64,000 nt of DNA from IMG/VR virus record IMGVR_UViG_3300021963_000038, positions 62,001 through 126,000 of that record; one strand, written 5' to 3'. The translations under genes and the position numbers were made by a program. This stretch comes from a virus. This document shows, piece by piece, positions 32,613-40,651 of this stretch. Each line of letters opens with the position of its first letter. Position 1 is the first letter of the stretch. The notes beneath the pieces were generated by a model that saw nothing but the letters and a program-made list of their open reading frames with translations, made no database searches and was not told the DNA's origin.

Positions 32613-33895
32613 TGATTGATGATAAACTAATTGAAGAACTTGCTCGTCAAGCAAAACCAAAATATCAACAAGACTACACTAACTTTAATCCAGAAAAAGA
32701 TTATGTGATGTATTCTGGTCAGTTGTGGGACCATGACGAGTTTGCAGCTGGTCTTAAATCTTTTCTAACAGGTAAATGGTTGCCTGCTGGTGAAAGAGTT
32801 GAACAATTTCAAATGAAGTTTTCAAAGAAATATAATGTGAAGGCTTCGCACATGGTAAACTCTGGTTCATCAGCCAATTTGGTTATGATGGCCGCAGTTA
32901 AGAATCATCTACAATGGCAAGATGGTGATGAAGTTATCGTTTCACCTGTAGGATTCCCAACTACAATCGCACCATTGATGCAGAACAACCTCAAACCAGT
33001 ATTCATTGATATTGAGTTTGATACATTAAACTTTGATGTGAATCTAATCGAAGAAAAGATTACACCAAAAACAAAAGCAATCATTGTTTCTCCTGTGTTG
33101 GCAAACCCACCAGATATGGATGCGATTGTTGATATCTGCAAGAAACATAATCTTGTGTTGATTGGTGACAATTGTGATTCACTAGGCACCAAATGGGATG
33201 GTAAATTAATTACCGATTTATATTACTGTTGGTCAACATCATTCTATCCCGCACACCATATGTCAACAGGTGAAGGTGGCATGATTTCATCCAACGACAT
33301 TAAACTGATTGATGTTGCTAGGTCTATATCATGGTGGGGTCGTGATTGTTATTGTGTCGGTTCAAACAATATGTTACCATGTGGTACTTGTGGCAATCGA
33401 TTCGATAAATGGTTACCTGGTTATGATGGCATCATCGACCACAAATACATCTTTGCATATGCAGGTTATAATTTGAAACCACTTGATATGCAAGGTGCTA
33501 TTGGTATTGCACAACTAGGAAAAGTTGATTACATAGACCAGAAAAGAAAAGAACACAAAGAACGATTATCTAAACTGCTGACTAAGTATTTGAATGTTCG
33601 TATTGCAGATAAGTTAGAGAAGTCAGACCCATCATGGTTTGGTGTTCCAATTATTTGTGAATCACAAGAAGTGAAAGAAAAGTTAGTTGCCTTCTTTGAA
33701 GCAAATCGTATTCAAACAAGAAACTATTTTGCTGGTAATATATTGTTACATCCAGGTTTTAAACATCTAGATGATGCAAGTAAATATCCATTGGCAAACA
33801 AAGCACTATCTCATGTATTTTTGTTAGGTTGTCCTCCTTTTTGGAACGATGCAGTATTTGATTACATTGAAAAGGTATTAAAATCATGTCAGTAA
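32612..33895 (+). CDS. E1-like NDP-4-keto-6-deoxyhexose 3-dehydrase (RfbH/DdhC-like)
   Basis: A 427-residue DegT-fold protein; ATG 32612 overlaps the preceding TGA. STSFYPAHHMSTGEGG has His where aminotransferases have the PLP lysine, as in E1 dehydrase. DCYCVGSNNMLPCGTCGNRF supplies clustered cysteines like those holding the [2Fe-2S] centre of E1, and the following GYDGIIDHKYIFAYAGYNLK also matches RfbH. E1 removes the C3 hydroxyl of CDP-4-keto-6-deoxyglucose, needing a reductase (E3); none is encoded nearby, so a host reductase or ferredoxin may serve. Confidence 0.85.
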   Translation: MIDDKLIEELARQAKPKYQQDYTNFNPEKDYVMYSGQLWDHDEFAAGLKSFLTGKWLPAGERVEQFQMKFSKKYNVKASHMVNSGSSANLVMMAAVKNHLQWQDGDEVIVSPVGFPTTIAPLMQNNLKPVFIDIEFDTLNFDVNLIEEKITPKTKAIIVSPVLANPPDMDAIVDICKKHNLVLIGDNCDSLGTKWDGKLITDLYYCWSTSFYPAHHMSTGEGGMISSNDIKLIDVARSISWWGRDCYCVGSNNMLPCGTCGNRFDKWLPGYDGIIDHKYIFAYAGYNLKPLDMQGAIGIAQLGKVDYIDQKRKEHKERLSKLLTKYLNVRIADKLEKSDPSWFGVPIICESQEVKEKLVAFFEANRIQTRNYFAGNILLHPGFKHLDDASKYPLANKALSHVFLLGCPPFWNDAVFDYIEKVLKSCQ

Positions 33896-34077
33896 TTATT
33901 GATAAACCACACTACAAATTAACCGTAGATAAAAATCCAGTTTTTAACCCACCAGAGTTGAAAGAATTAGTTTTTAAAAAAACTTCATACAATGAAGATG
34001 GTTCTATTCTTACTTACAGTAAATTTGAATTGTATCTCACTGAAGATGAAATTAAAATGATTAAAGCTGCACTATGA
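33886..34077 (+). CDS. Small hypothetical protein of the sugar cluster
   Basis: A 63-residue protein overlapping the 3-dehydrase by ten bases and the next gene by four. It begins MSVIIDKPHYKLTVDKNPVF and ends YLTEDEIKMIKAAL. A beta-hairpin plus helix is likely. No family is recognised. Confidence 0.55.
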   Translation: MSVIIDKPHYKLTVDKNPVFNPPELKELVFKKTSYNEDGSILTYSKFELYLTEDEIKMIKAAL

Positions 34078-34889
34078 AAGTACAAGTATTTGGTGGTAAT
34101 GGATTTGTTGGTTCTGCTTATGTGAAAAGAAATCCAGATTGTATTGTTAAATCAAGAAATGACTACACCGTAGGTGCAGAAGATGTTCTTTATATGATTT
34201 CGACAGTTACAAATTACCATGTCAAAACAGACCCATACATTGATATCAAAACTAATTTGATGACGTTGATGATGGTGTTGAGTCAATGTAAAGATATGAA
34301 TTTGACATTTAACTTTGTCAGTTCATGGTTTGTTTATGGTGAAACAGAAATGCCTGCAACTGAAGAATCAAATTGTTACCCAAATGGTTTCTATTCGATT
34401 ACAAAAAGATGTGCAGAACAATTATTGATTTCTTATTGTGAAACTTTTGGTATCAAGTATCGTATTCTCAGATTGGCCAATGTAGCGGGTCATGGTGATA
34501 AGAAAGCCTCACCACAAAAGAACGCACTTCAACATATGATTAATGAATTGAAGTTAGGTCGTGATGTAAATGTGTATGATGGTGGTAATTTGTATCGTGA
34601 TTATATTCATGTCAATGATGTTGCCCGAGCAATCGAATTGATATTGGAAAAAGGTGAAGTAAACACAATCTATAATGTGGGCAATGGTATGCCTCTTTTG
34701 TTTAAAGATATGATTGAGTATGCCAAAGAATTAGTCGGTGGGCAAGGCAAATTAAATCCAATCGAAATTCCACAGTTCCACAAGACAGTTCAAGTCCGTA
34801 GTATGTGGATGAAGAACGACAAATTGGCAGCGCTTGGATACACTCTAATGTACGATATGAAGGCTATCATTCAAGACATGGTGAAATGA
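34074..34889 (+). CDS. NAD-dependent sugar epimerase/reductase-like extended SDR
   Basis: A 271-residue protein: VQVFGGNGFVGSAYV (GxxGxxG), NFVSSWFVYGE, YSITKRCAEQL (YxxxK), and LYRDYIHVNDVARAI. These are extended-SDR landmarks shared by epimerases, 4-ketoreductases and dehydratases. With the 3-dehydrase upstream, a final C4 or C5 reduction/epimerisation is the most economical guess. Confidence 0.8.
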   Translation: MKVQVFGGNGFVGSAYVKRNPDCIVKSRNDYTVGAEDVLYMISTVTNYHVKTDPYIDIKTNLMTLMMVLSQCKDMNLTFNFVSSWFVYGETEMPATEESNCYPNGFYSITKRCAEQLLISYCETFGIKYRILRLANVAGHGDKKASPQKNALQHMINELKLGRDVNVYDGGNLYRDYIHVNDVARAIELILEKGEVNTIYNVGNGMPLLFKDMIEYAKELVGGQGKLNPIEIPQFHKTVQVRSMWMKNDKLAALGYTLMYDMKAIIQDMVK

Positions 34890-35536
34890 ATTTAATTCTA
34901 TATCAGGCATATTACCAGCAAGAACAACTTGTTCACCTAGATTCGACTTTTACTCCTTACGACAATACGGCAAACGATGCACCACATTTGCGTGAGTTGC
35001 CGATGTGGAGAAAGTTATTAGAACAACACAAAGACTCCGATTTACATTGGGGTCTTTTGTCATGGAGATGGTTACAAAAAACTGGTGTACCACCAATAAA
35101 ATTCAAAGAATGGATTCTCGCAAATGAAGGTTACGATGTTTATCATCTAGACCCTTTTGCATATCTTGCCAATGATTTTCCAAATTTATGGGTGCAAGGT
35201 GATATGTGGCATCCAGGTATGCTAGAGTTTGCAAGAATATTATTTCCAAAAATTGGCATCAATACACCAGTTGAACAGTTTAAATATCTACCTGAAGATT
35301 TTGGAACTTGCAATTATTTTGTAGGCAACTCTAAATTTTGGACAAATTACCTTGGTTTTATTGACCTATGTCTAAAACTATGTGATGAAGATGAACGGTT
35401 GAGCAACTACATATACAAAGATGGTCGAGAATATAATGGACATTTTATTCCATACTTTTCATTTGTTATTGAAAGGTTGTTCTCTATTCACAATATTTTG
35501 AATCGACAAATAACTGTTAAAAAATACCATGATTAA
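34886..35536 (+). CDS. Unknown protein of the sugar cluster
   Basis: A 216-residue protein from ATG 34886 (ATGA overlap); the longer frame from 34805 lies inside the SDR gene. It is rich in aromatic residues (LHWGLLSWRW, LWVQGDMWHPG, NYFVGNSKFWTNY). This looks like a glycan-cluster transferase of unassigned family. Assignment is by context only. Confidence 0.55.
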   Translation: MNLILYQAYYQQEQLVHLDSTFTPYDNTANDAPHLRELPMWRKLLEQHKDSDLHWGLLSWRWLQKTGVPPIKFKEWILANEGYDVYHLDPFAYLANDFPNLWVQGDMWHPGMLEFARILFPKIGINTPVEQFKYLPEDFGTCNYFVGNSKFWTNYLGFIDLCLKLCDEDERLSNYIYKDGREYNGHFIPYFSFVIERLFSIHNILNRQITVKKYHD

Positions 35537-36311
35537 TCAATTTGACTATGAAAAGTTAATTAAACAATATCAAGAAGGCAAACCATTTCGCCATGTGGTG
35601 ATTGACAACTTCTTTGATGCTGAAACTGCATTGAAACTATCTGCTGAATTTCCAGACTTCAATGACCCTAAAATTTGGTCTGTATATAAGAACCCTATTG
35701 AGAATAAGAAACTGACTCCTAATTGGGACTTGTTTCCTAAAAATACATACCGAGCATTTACTTTGATGAATACTCCAGAGTTTGTTGATAAGATTCGCAT
35801 AATTACAGGTATCAATAATCTAGAAGCCGATTATGGTTTACATGGTGGTGGTTGGCACATGACTGCTCGAGGTGGTAAATTGAATATGCACAAAGATTAT
35901 TCAATTCATCCTAAACTAGGCAAAGAAAGACGCATCAACATTATCATCTACATGACACCTGCATGGGAAGAAGAATGGGGTGGTGGTTTAGAATTCTGGT
36001 CACATGATGCAGAGAAGAATCTACCAAAAGAATGTGTGACCAAATTGTATAATAAATTTAATCGTGCGGTTCTATTTGACACCGCAGATAACTCATGGCA
36101 TGGACTACCAACAGAGCTCCAATGTCCAGAAGGTGTATATCGTAAGTCATTGAATATTTACTATGTTTCTGAAGCCAGACCGGAATCAGAAAAACACGAT
36201 AAAGCTTTGTTTGCACCATATGGTGACCAAGTAAATGACCCTCAGATACTTGAATTGATTAAAAAACGGTCTAGTTCCAAGACATCCGGTGAAGTTTACA
36301 GAACACCGTAA
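35529..36311 (+). CDS. Prolyl-4-hydroxylase-like 2OG-Fe(II) oxygenase
   Basis: A 260-residue dioxygenase. LNMHKDYSIHP near residues 117-127 has the HxD iron ligands, NSWHGLP near 194-200 the distal His, and RKSLNIYYVS the 2OG-binding Arg. The INIIIYMTPAWEEEWGGGLEFW segment is typical of phage and bacterial homologues in glycan clusters. It may hydroxylate a sugar or peptide. It ends the sugar cluster. Confidence 0.85.
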   Translation: MINQFDYEKLIKQYQEGKPFRHVVIDNFFDAETALKLSAEFPDFNDPKIWSVYKNPIENKKLTPNWDLFPKNTYRAFTLMNTPEFVDKIRIITGINNLEADYGLHGGGWHMTARGGKLNMHKDYSIHPKLGKERRINIIIYMTPAWEEEWGGGLEFWSHDAEKNLPKECVTKLYNKFNRAVLFDTADNSWHGLPTELQCPEGVYRKSLNIYYVSEARPESEKHDKALFAPYGDQVNDPQILELIKKRSSSKTSGEVYRTP

Positions 36312-36315
36312 ATAC

Positions 36316-36322
36316 ATAAATA
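36316..36322 (+). promoter_or_regulatory. Late-promoter-like ATAAATA
   Basis: ATAAATA sits 39 bases before the ATG at 36361 in a 49-base gap. It fits a T4-type late promoter for the following presumed head genes. The SD is AGAGGCGG. Confidence 0.6.
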
Positions 36323-36360
36323 GTCTGTAAACTTGTAATATTATCGCTGTAGAGGCGGAA

Positions 36361-38508
36361 ATGAAATTTAGAGAATTTTTAGAAGAACAAAAAGAAAACC
36401 ATGCCGTTATGGCTTTTGGAAGGATGAACCCTCCAACAACAGGTCATGGTAAACTTGTAGACAAAGTTAAAGAGGTCGCCAAAAAAGTAGGCGGTTCTCA
36501 TCATGTCATATTATCACATTCGCAAGACAAGGAAAAGAATCCTCTGTCTGCCGAAGATAAGATAAAACACGCAAAACGATTCTTTCCAGATACTAATCTT
36601 TCAGTATCGAACAAAGAACATCCAACATTCCTACAACACGCAGCAAAACTTCACAAACAAGGTGTAACTCATTTACACATGGTTGCTGGTTCTGACCGTG
36701 TTCCTGAATACAAAAAGAAACTCGCACAATATAATGGCACACACGAAGGTGCATTATATAATTTTAAAAAGATTACGGTTCATAGTGCAGGCGAACGGGA
36801 TCCTGATGCTGAAGGCACAACTGGTATGTCAGCCTCTAAAATGAGAGGCCATGCTGCAAAAGGTAATTTTAAAGAATTTAAAAAAGGCATTCCCTCTCAC
36901 GTTGAACCACATCATGCAAAAGAATTGTACCATGATGTTCGTAAACATATGGGTATTAAAGAAGAAACAGAACTTGATATTCTGTTTGAAGAAATTTTAG
37001 AAGAAGGTGTCCACGATAAAGCCATTTTCAAAGCAGTATTTTTAGCAGGTGGTCCAGGTTCTGGTAAAGACTATGTTCTTGATAACACACTTGCAGGTCA
37101 TGGCCTAACTGAAATCAATTCAGATAAGGCACTTGAGTTTCTCATGGACAAAGAGAACCTCGACAAGAAAATGCCTGATAACGAAGAAGCACAAAGAGAT
37201 GCTGTTCGTTCAAGAGCTAAAAGTATGACTGAATTGCGCCAACGATTGGCACTACAAGGTCGCAACGGCCTTATCATCAATGGTACTGGTGATGACTATG
37301 AAAAAATCAAACGCATCAAAGAAAAATTAGAAGCCATTGGTTATGAAACTTCTATGATTACAGTTAATACTCGTGATGAAGTTTCTCAACAAAGAAATGT
37401 TGAGCGTGGCCAACGTGGTGGTCGTACCGTGCCGGAAAACATCCGTAAAGAAAAATGGGACTCAGTTCAGAAATCAAGACCACAACTTGCAGAGTTATTT
37501 AAAGATAACTATGTTGAATTTGATAATTCTGAAGATTTGCGTTCTGCACATCCAGATGTAGTTAAAACCAAAAAAGATGAATTGTTATCTTTGTATAAAA
37601 ACTTTCAAAAGTTTGTTTCTAAACCACCTAAGAATGATAAAGCAAAAGAATGGGTTGGTGGGCAATTAGGCAAGAAAGATACTTTACCGGTTCCTAAAAA
37701 AGGACAAGAAGCTGTACATCACCCAGCAGATAGAGATTCTAAAGCTACTCTACAAGCAAGACAATTAGGTTTAACCTATTTTGGTTTTGGTCGTTGGGGT
37801 AAAGGTGGTGTTGTTTCACATCATGTTGTGCATGGTCAATTAGTTGCCAACGAAACAGAAAAAAGAGGACAACAAACCGTGCAAGTACCACAAACAAAAA
37901 CTATTGAGAAGATTAAAAAAGTTAACGAAGAATTCGAAAACTTTTTAAATGAATCGGTTACAGTATCGGTAATAGAAGAATCTAACAAAGTTGATTTACA
38001 CCATAGTAAATTAATGAAAGATGGTAAAGGTAAAGTTAGAACTTTTATGATACGCAGAAATGCAGCCAAAGAGGCTCATACACACAATGGTGTCGTACAT
38101 AAAATCGATAAGGGATATGTTGTTAAAATAAAGGAGAATGAAGATGTTAAAAGCATTAGTCAATTATTTAAAGTTGAAACCGAAGGTAGAAGAATCACCG
38201 AAAGTGGAAGTACAACCAGTTCCAGAACCAGAGGTGAAGAAACCGGCAGTAAAAAAATCACCCTCGAAGAAATCCGTGCCCGCCAAAAAGAAAAAATAAA
38301 TGAAATTGATGGTGGTACAGAACCAGGTATGGCATTGAATGGTTACGCAAAAGAAACTATCAGCAGAAAACGTAAAGATGGTAAAGTAACTGTTACAGAA
38401 TTAACTGGTGATGAAACTACTATGAGTATTGGTGATAAAAAAGAAGATGACCTTAAAAAAGTAGGCATCAATCTTTCATCATTTAAAGCAAAGAAATTTG
38501 TAGGGTAA
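36361..38508 (+). CDS. Nucleotidyltransferase-kinase fusion with capsid-targeting-like N-terminus
   Basis: A 715-residue protein. MKFREFLEEQ resembles the T4 capsid-targeting sequence. Residues about 14-160 form an HxGH-family nucleotidyltransferase (FGRMNPPTTGHGKL; MSASKMRG as ISSTxxR motif), like NMN adenylyltransferases. Residues about 222-400 form a zeta-toxin-like P-loop kinase (LAGGPGSGKDYVLDNTL). The region 465-500 carries ATLQARQLGLTYFGFGRWG, seen in many T4-like proteins. The C-terminus is low-complexity and overlaps a second gene at 38144. Two enzyme domains in a likely packaged protein suggest NAD or nucleotide modification on infection; this is inference. Confidence 0.75.
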   Translation: MKFREFLEEQKENHAVMAFGRMNPPTTGHGKLVDKVKEVAKKVGGSHHVILSHSQDKEKNPLSAEDKIKHAKRFFPDTNLSVSNKEHPTFLQHAAKLHKQGVTHLHMVAGSDRVPEYKKKLAQYNGTHEGALYNFKKITVHSAGERDPDAEGTTGMSASKMRGHAAKGNFKEFKKGIPSHVEPHHAKELYHDVRKHMGIKEETELDILFEEILEEGVHDKAIFKAVFLAGGPGSGKDYVLDNTLAGHGLTEINSDKALEFLMDKENLDKKMPDNEEAQRDAVRSRAKSMTELRQRLALQGRNGLIINGTGDDYEKIKRIKEKLEAIGYETSMITVNTRDEVSQQRNVERGQRGGRTVPENIRKEKWDSVQKSRPQLAELFKDNYVEFDNSEDLRSAHPDVVKTKKDELLSLYKNFQKFVSKPPKNDKAKEWVGGQLGKKDTLPVPKKGQEAVHHPADRDSKATLQARQLGLTYFGFGRWGKGGVVSHHVVHGQLVANETEKRGQQTVQVPQTKTIEKIKKVNEEFENFLNESVTVSVIEESNKVDLHHSKLMKDGKGKVRTFMIRRNAAKEAHTHNGVVHKIDKGYVVKIKENEDVKSISQLFKVETEGRRITESGSTTSSRTRGEETGSKKITLEEIRARQKEKINEIDGGTEPGMALNGYAKETISRKRKDGKVTVTELTGDETTMSIGDKKEDDLKKVGINLSSFKAKKFVG
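38144..38299 (+). CDS. Overprinted small Lys/Pro-rich protein inside the fusion gene
   Basis: A 51-residue frame (+1 relative to the host gene) from ATG 38144 to TAA 38299, preceded by the strong SD AAGGAG at 38130-38135. It begins MLKALVNYLKLKPKVEES and ends in a lysine/alanine/proline-rich tail (KKSPSKKSVPAKKKK), like small DNA-binding proteins. The host frame here is low-complexity, so both may be real. A sequencing frameshift is an alternative explanation. Confidence 0.45.
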   Translation: MLKALVNYLKLKPKVEESPKVEVQPVPEPEVKKPAVKKSPSKKSVPAKKKK

Positions 38509-38509
38509 T

Positions 38510-39514
38510 ATGAAAACATTTAATACATTTGTTGTTGAAGATTTACGCAAGTGGTTCAGTAAAACCGATCCAGAAGGTGGTTGGAAAAGAATCAACAGTA
38601 AAGGTGAAGCAATTGGTCCTTGTGCAAGAGAACCAGGTGAACCTAAACCTAAGTGTATGTCAAATGAAAAGAGAGCTCAACTAACTAAAAAAGAAAGAGC
38701 ATCTGCTGTTCGTGCAAAAAGAAAACACGACCCTAATCCTGAGAGAAAAGGTGAACCAATCAACGTGTCAAACTTTGGTAAAGGAAAGATATCAGAAGCA
38801 TCAGCAGCTGCTATTGCAGCCGCTACTGCAATTTCTAAAAAGAAATCTGGAAATTATGACAAAGATGGGTTAAGAGTTAAACCCTACAAGAATCCAGATG
38901 CTCCAAATAAAAAGTCAAATGAGCAAAGGAAAAAAGAAATGAAAGAAGAAATCGAACAAATCGATGAAAAGAATGTACCAACAAGTCCTGAAAAATGGGC
39001 ACAAGCTAAAGCACAAGCTAAAGCTAAGTTTGATGTATATCCTTCTGCTTATGCGAATGGTTGGGCATCAAAGAAGTATAAAGAGATGGGTGGTGGATGG
39101 AAATCTGTTAGTGAAAAAGAAGAATTGCTTTCATTTAAATCATTCATCAACGAAAGATGCTGGCCAGGTTATAAAGAAGTACCAGGCAAAAAAGCATATG
39201 AACAAGGTTCTTGCAGAAAAGAAGAAGTTGAATTGGATGAAGTTGCTGCTTGGCAACGCAAAGAAGGTAAATCTGAATCTGGTGGCCTAAATCGTAAAGG
39301 TATTGAATCATATCGTAGAGAGAATCCAGGTTCTAAACTTTCAATGGCAGTTACAACAAAACCATCAAAATTAAAACCAGGTTCGAAATCAGCAAATCGT
39401 AGAAAATCATTTTGTGCTCGCATGGGCGGCATGAAGAAGCGTTTGACTTCTGATAAAACTGCAAATGATCCAGATTCACGCATCAATAAAGCATTAAGAA
39501 AATGGAATTGTTAA
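38510..39514 (+). CDS. Late protein with DUF6321-like C-terminus
   Basis: A 334-residue basic protein. The N-terminus MKTFNTFVVEDL is capsid-targeting-like. Then follow a Cys-containing WKRINSKGEAIGPC block, a central low-complexity stretch, RCWPGYKEVPGKKAYEQGSC, an EEVELDEV motif, and a C-terminal SFCARMGGMKKRLTSDKTAN block characteristic of DUF6321. It is probably a head internal protein; the repeated short motif is shared with neighbours. Confidence 0.65.
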   Translation: MKTFNTFVVEDLRKWFSKTDPEGGWKRINSKGEAIGPCAREPGEPKPKCMSNEKRAQLTKKERASAVRAKRKHDPNPERKGEPINVSNFGKGKISEASAAAIAAATAISKKKSGNYDKDGLRVKPYKNPDAPNKKSNEQRKKEMKEEIEQIDEKNVPTSPEKWAQAKAQAKAKFDVYPSAYANGWASKKYKEMGGGWKSVSEKEELLSFKSFINERCWPGYKEVPGKKAYEQGSCRKEEVELDEVAAWQRKEGKSESGGLNRKGIESYRRENPGSKLSMAVTTKPSKLKPGSKSANRRKSFCARMGGMKKRLTSDKTANDPDSRINKALRKWNC

Positions 39515-39550
39515 TTTCGTATAAAATTATAAAACTAAAAAGGAAAAACC

Positions 39551-40651
39551 ATGGAATTCGAAAATAAAAAACTAAGAGATGTGGCTGATATTGCAGCTCG
39601 CATTATGTCTGGTCAAACAGTTACAGAAAAATTACATCCAAACCAACAAAAGTTGGATGTACACGAGCCAGAAAAAGACGAATTGACTGCAAAAGACTTT
39701 GAAATGCTTCGTGCTAAAAAAGCAGTGAAGAAAGAAGAAGTTGAAGAACTTGATGAAGTTAAGATGGCTGACTTACCTGTTAGAAAAGTTCAAGGTCGTG
39801 CATATGGTGCTTCTAAGCCTGAACCACACGCAGTAGATACACTTAGAGGTCCAAAAGAAAAAGAATTGAAAGACATTGAATCAGAAAAGAAAAAGAAAAA
39901 GTTTTCTGAAATGATTGATGTTTATAAAACAGGTGGATTAAAATCATTCATGGAATCTATTCCTAAAGAAGAAGAATTGATTGATGAATTGTCGAAAGAT
40001 ATTGCCGATTACACAATGGATGTAATTGATGCTGGTGAATACACAGAAGTTACCATTGGTGAAGAAGCGAGTGAAGAAGAATTCAATGCTGAAATCAAGA
40101 AAGCACAAGCCAAATCAGAAGGTAAAGATAAAGCAGAAGTATCCAAAGGTTCTGTACAGGCAGTTAAACAAGAAGAAACAGAAATCACAGATGAAATGAT
40201 TTTTGAAGTTCTTGAAGAATCTGGTATTGATTTCGAATCATTGAATGATGATGAATTGCAAGAAGTTGTTGCTGAAGCAATTCGTGTTCTTGATGTTTCC
40301 AAATCAAATGCAGGTGTAAAACCAAAAACACCAGAAGATAGAAACAAAGCAGCTGCAGCAGTAAAGGCAGCAAGAGCAAACAAACCAACAGACCGTTATA
40401 CTGCTAAACCAGTTGTTGGTGCAGGTTCAGTTGGTGCAGGACAAAGACAAGCTGGCAAACCAGTATCACACATTGCTGTTCGTGAAGATGCGGAACAAGT
40501 TGATGAACGTCATATGACAGATTCAGAAATGGAAAAACGTGAGAAGATTGTTAAGTCAATGAAAAAAGGCATGGCAGGTTTCAAAGAGCGTTATGGTGAT
40601 AAAGCAAAAAACGTAATGTACGCAACTGCAACTAAACAGGCAATGAAGTGA
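39551..40651 (+). CDS. Acidic late protein with EEVEELDE motif
   Basis: A 366-residue, strongly acidic, low-complexity protein with SD AAGGAA. It has KKEEVEELDEVKMADLPVRK near residue 58 and further Glu-rich helical segments. The C-terminus, MKKGMAGFKERYGDKAKNVMYATATKQAMK-like, is a helix-rich basic block seen in many T4-like proteins. The composition recalls T4 prohead core proteins. Function as a scaffold or internal protein is inferred. Confidence 0.55.
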   Translation: MEFENKKLRDVADIAARIMSGQTVTEKLHPNQQKLDVHEPEKDELTAKDFEMLRAKKAVKKEEVEELDEVKMADLPVRKVQGRAYGASKPEPHAVDTLRGPKEKELKDIESEKKKKKFSEMIDVYKTGGLKSFMESIPKEEELIDELSKDIADYTMDVIDAGEYTEVTIGEEASEEEFNAEIKKAQAKSEGKDKAEVSKGSVQAVKQEETEITDEMIFEVLEESGIDFESLNDDELQEVVAEAIRVLDVSKSNAGVKPKTPEDRNKAAAAVKAARANKPTDRYTAKPVVGAGSVGAGQRQAGKPVSHIAVREDAEQVDERHMTDSEMEKREKIVKSMKKGMAGFKERYGDKAKNVMYATATKQAMK

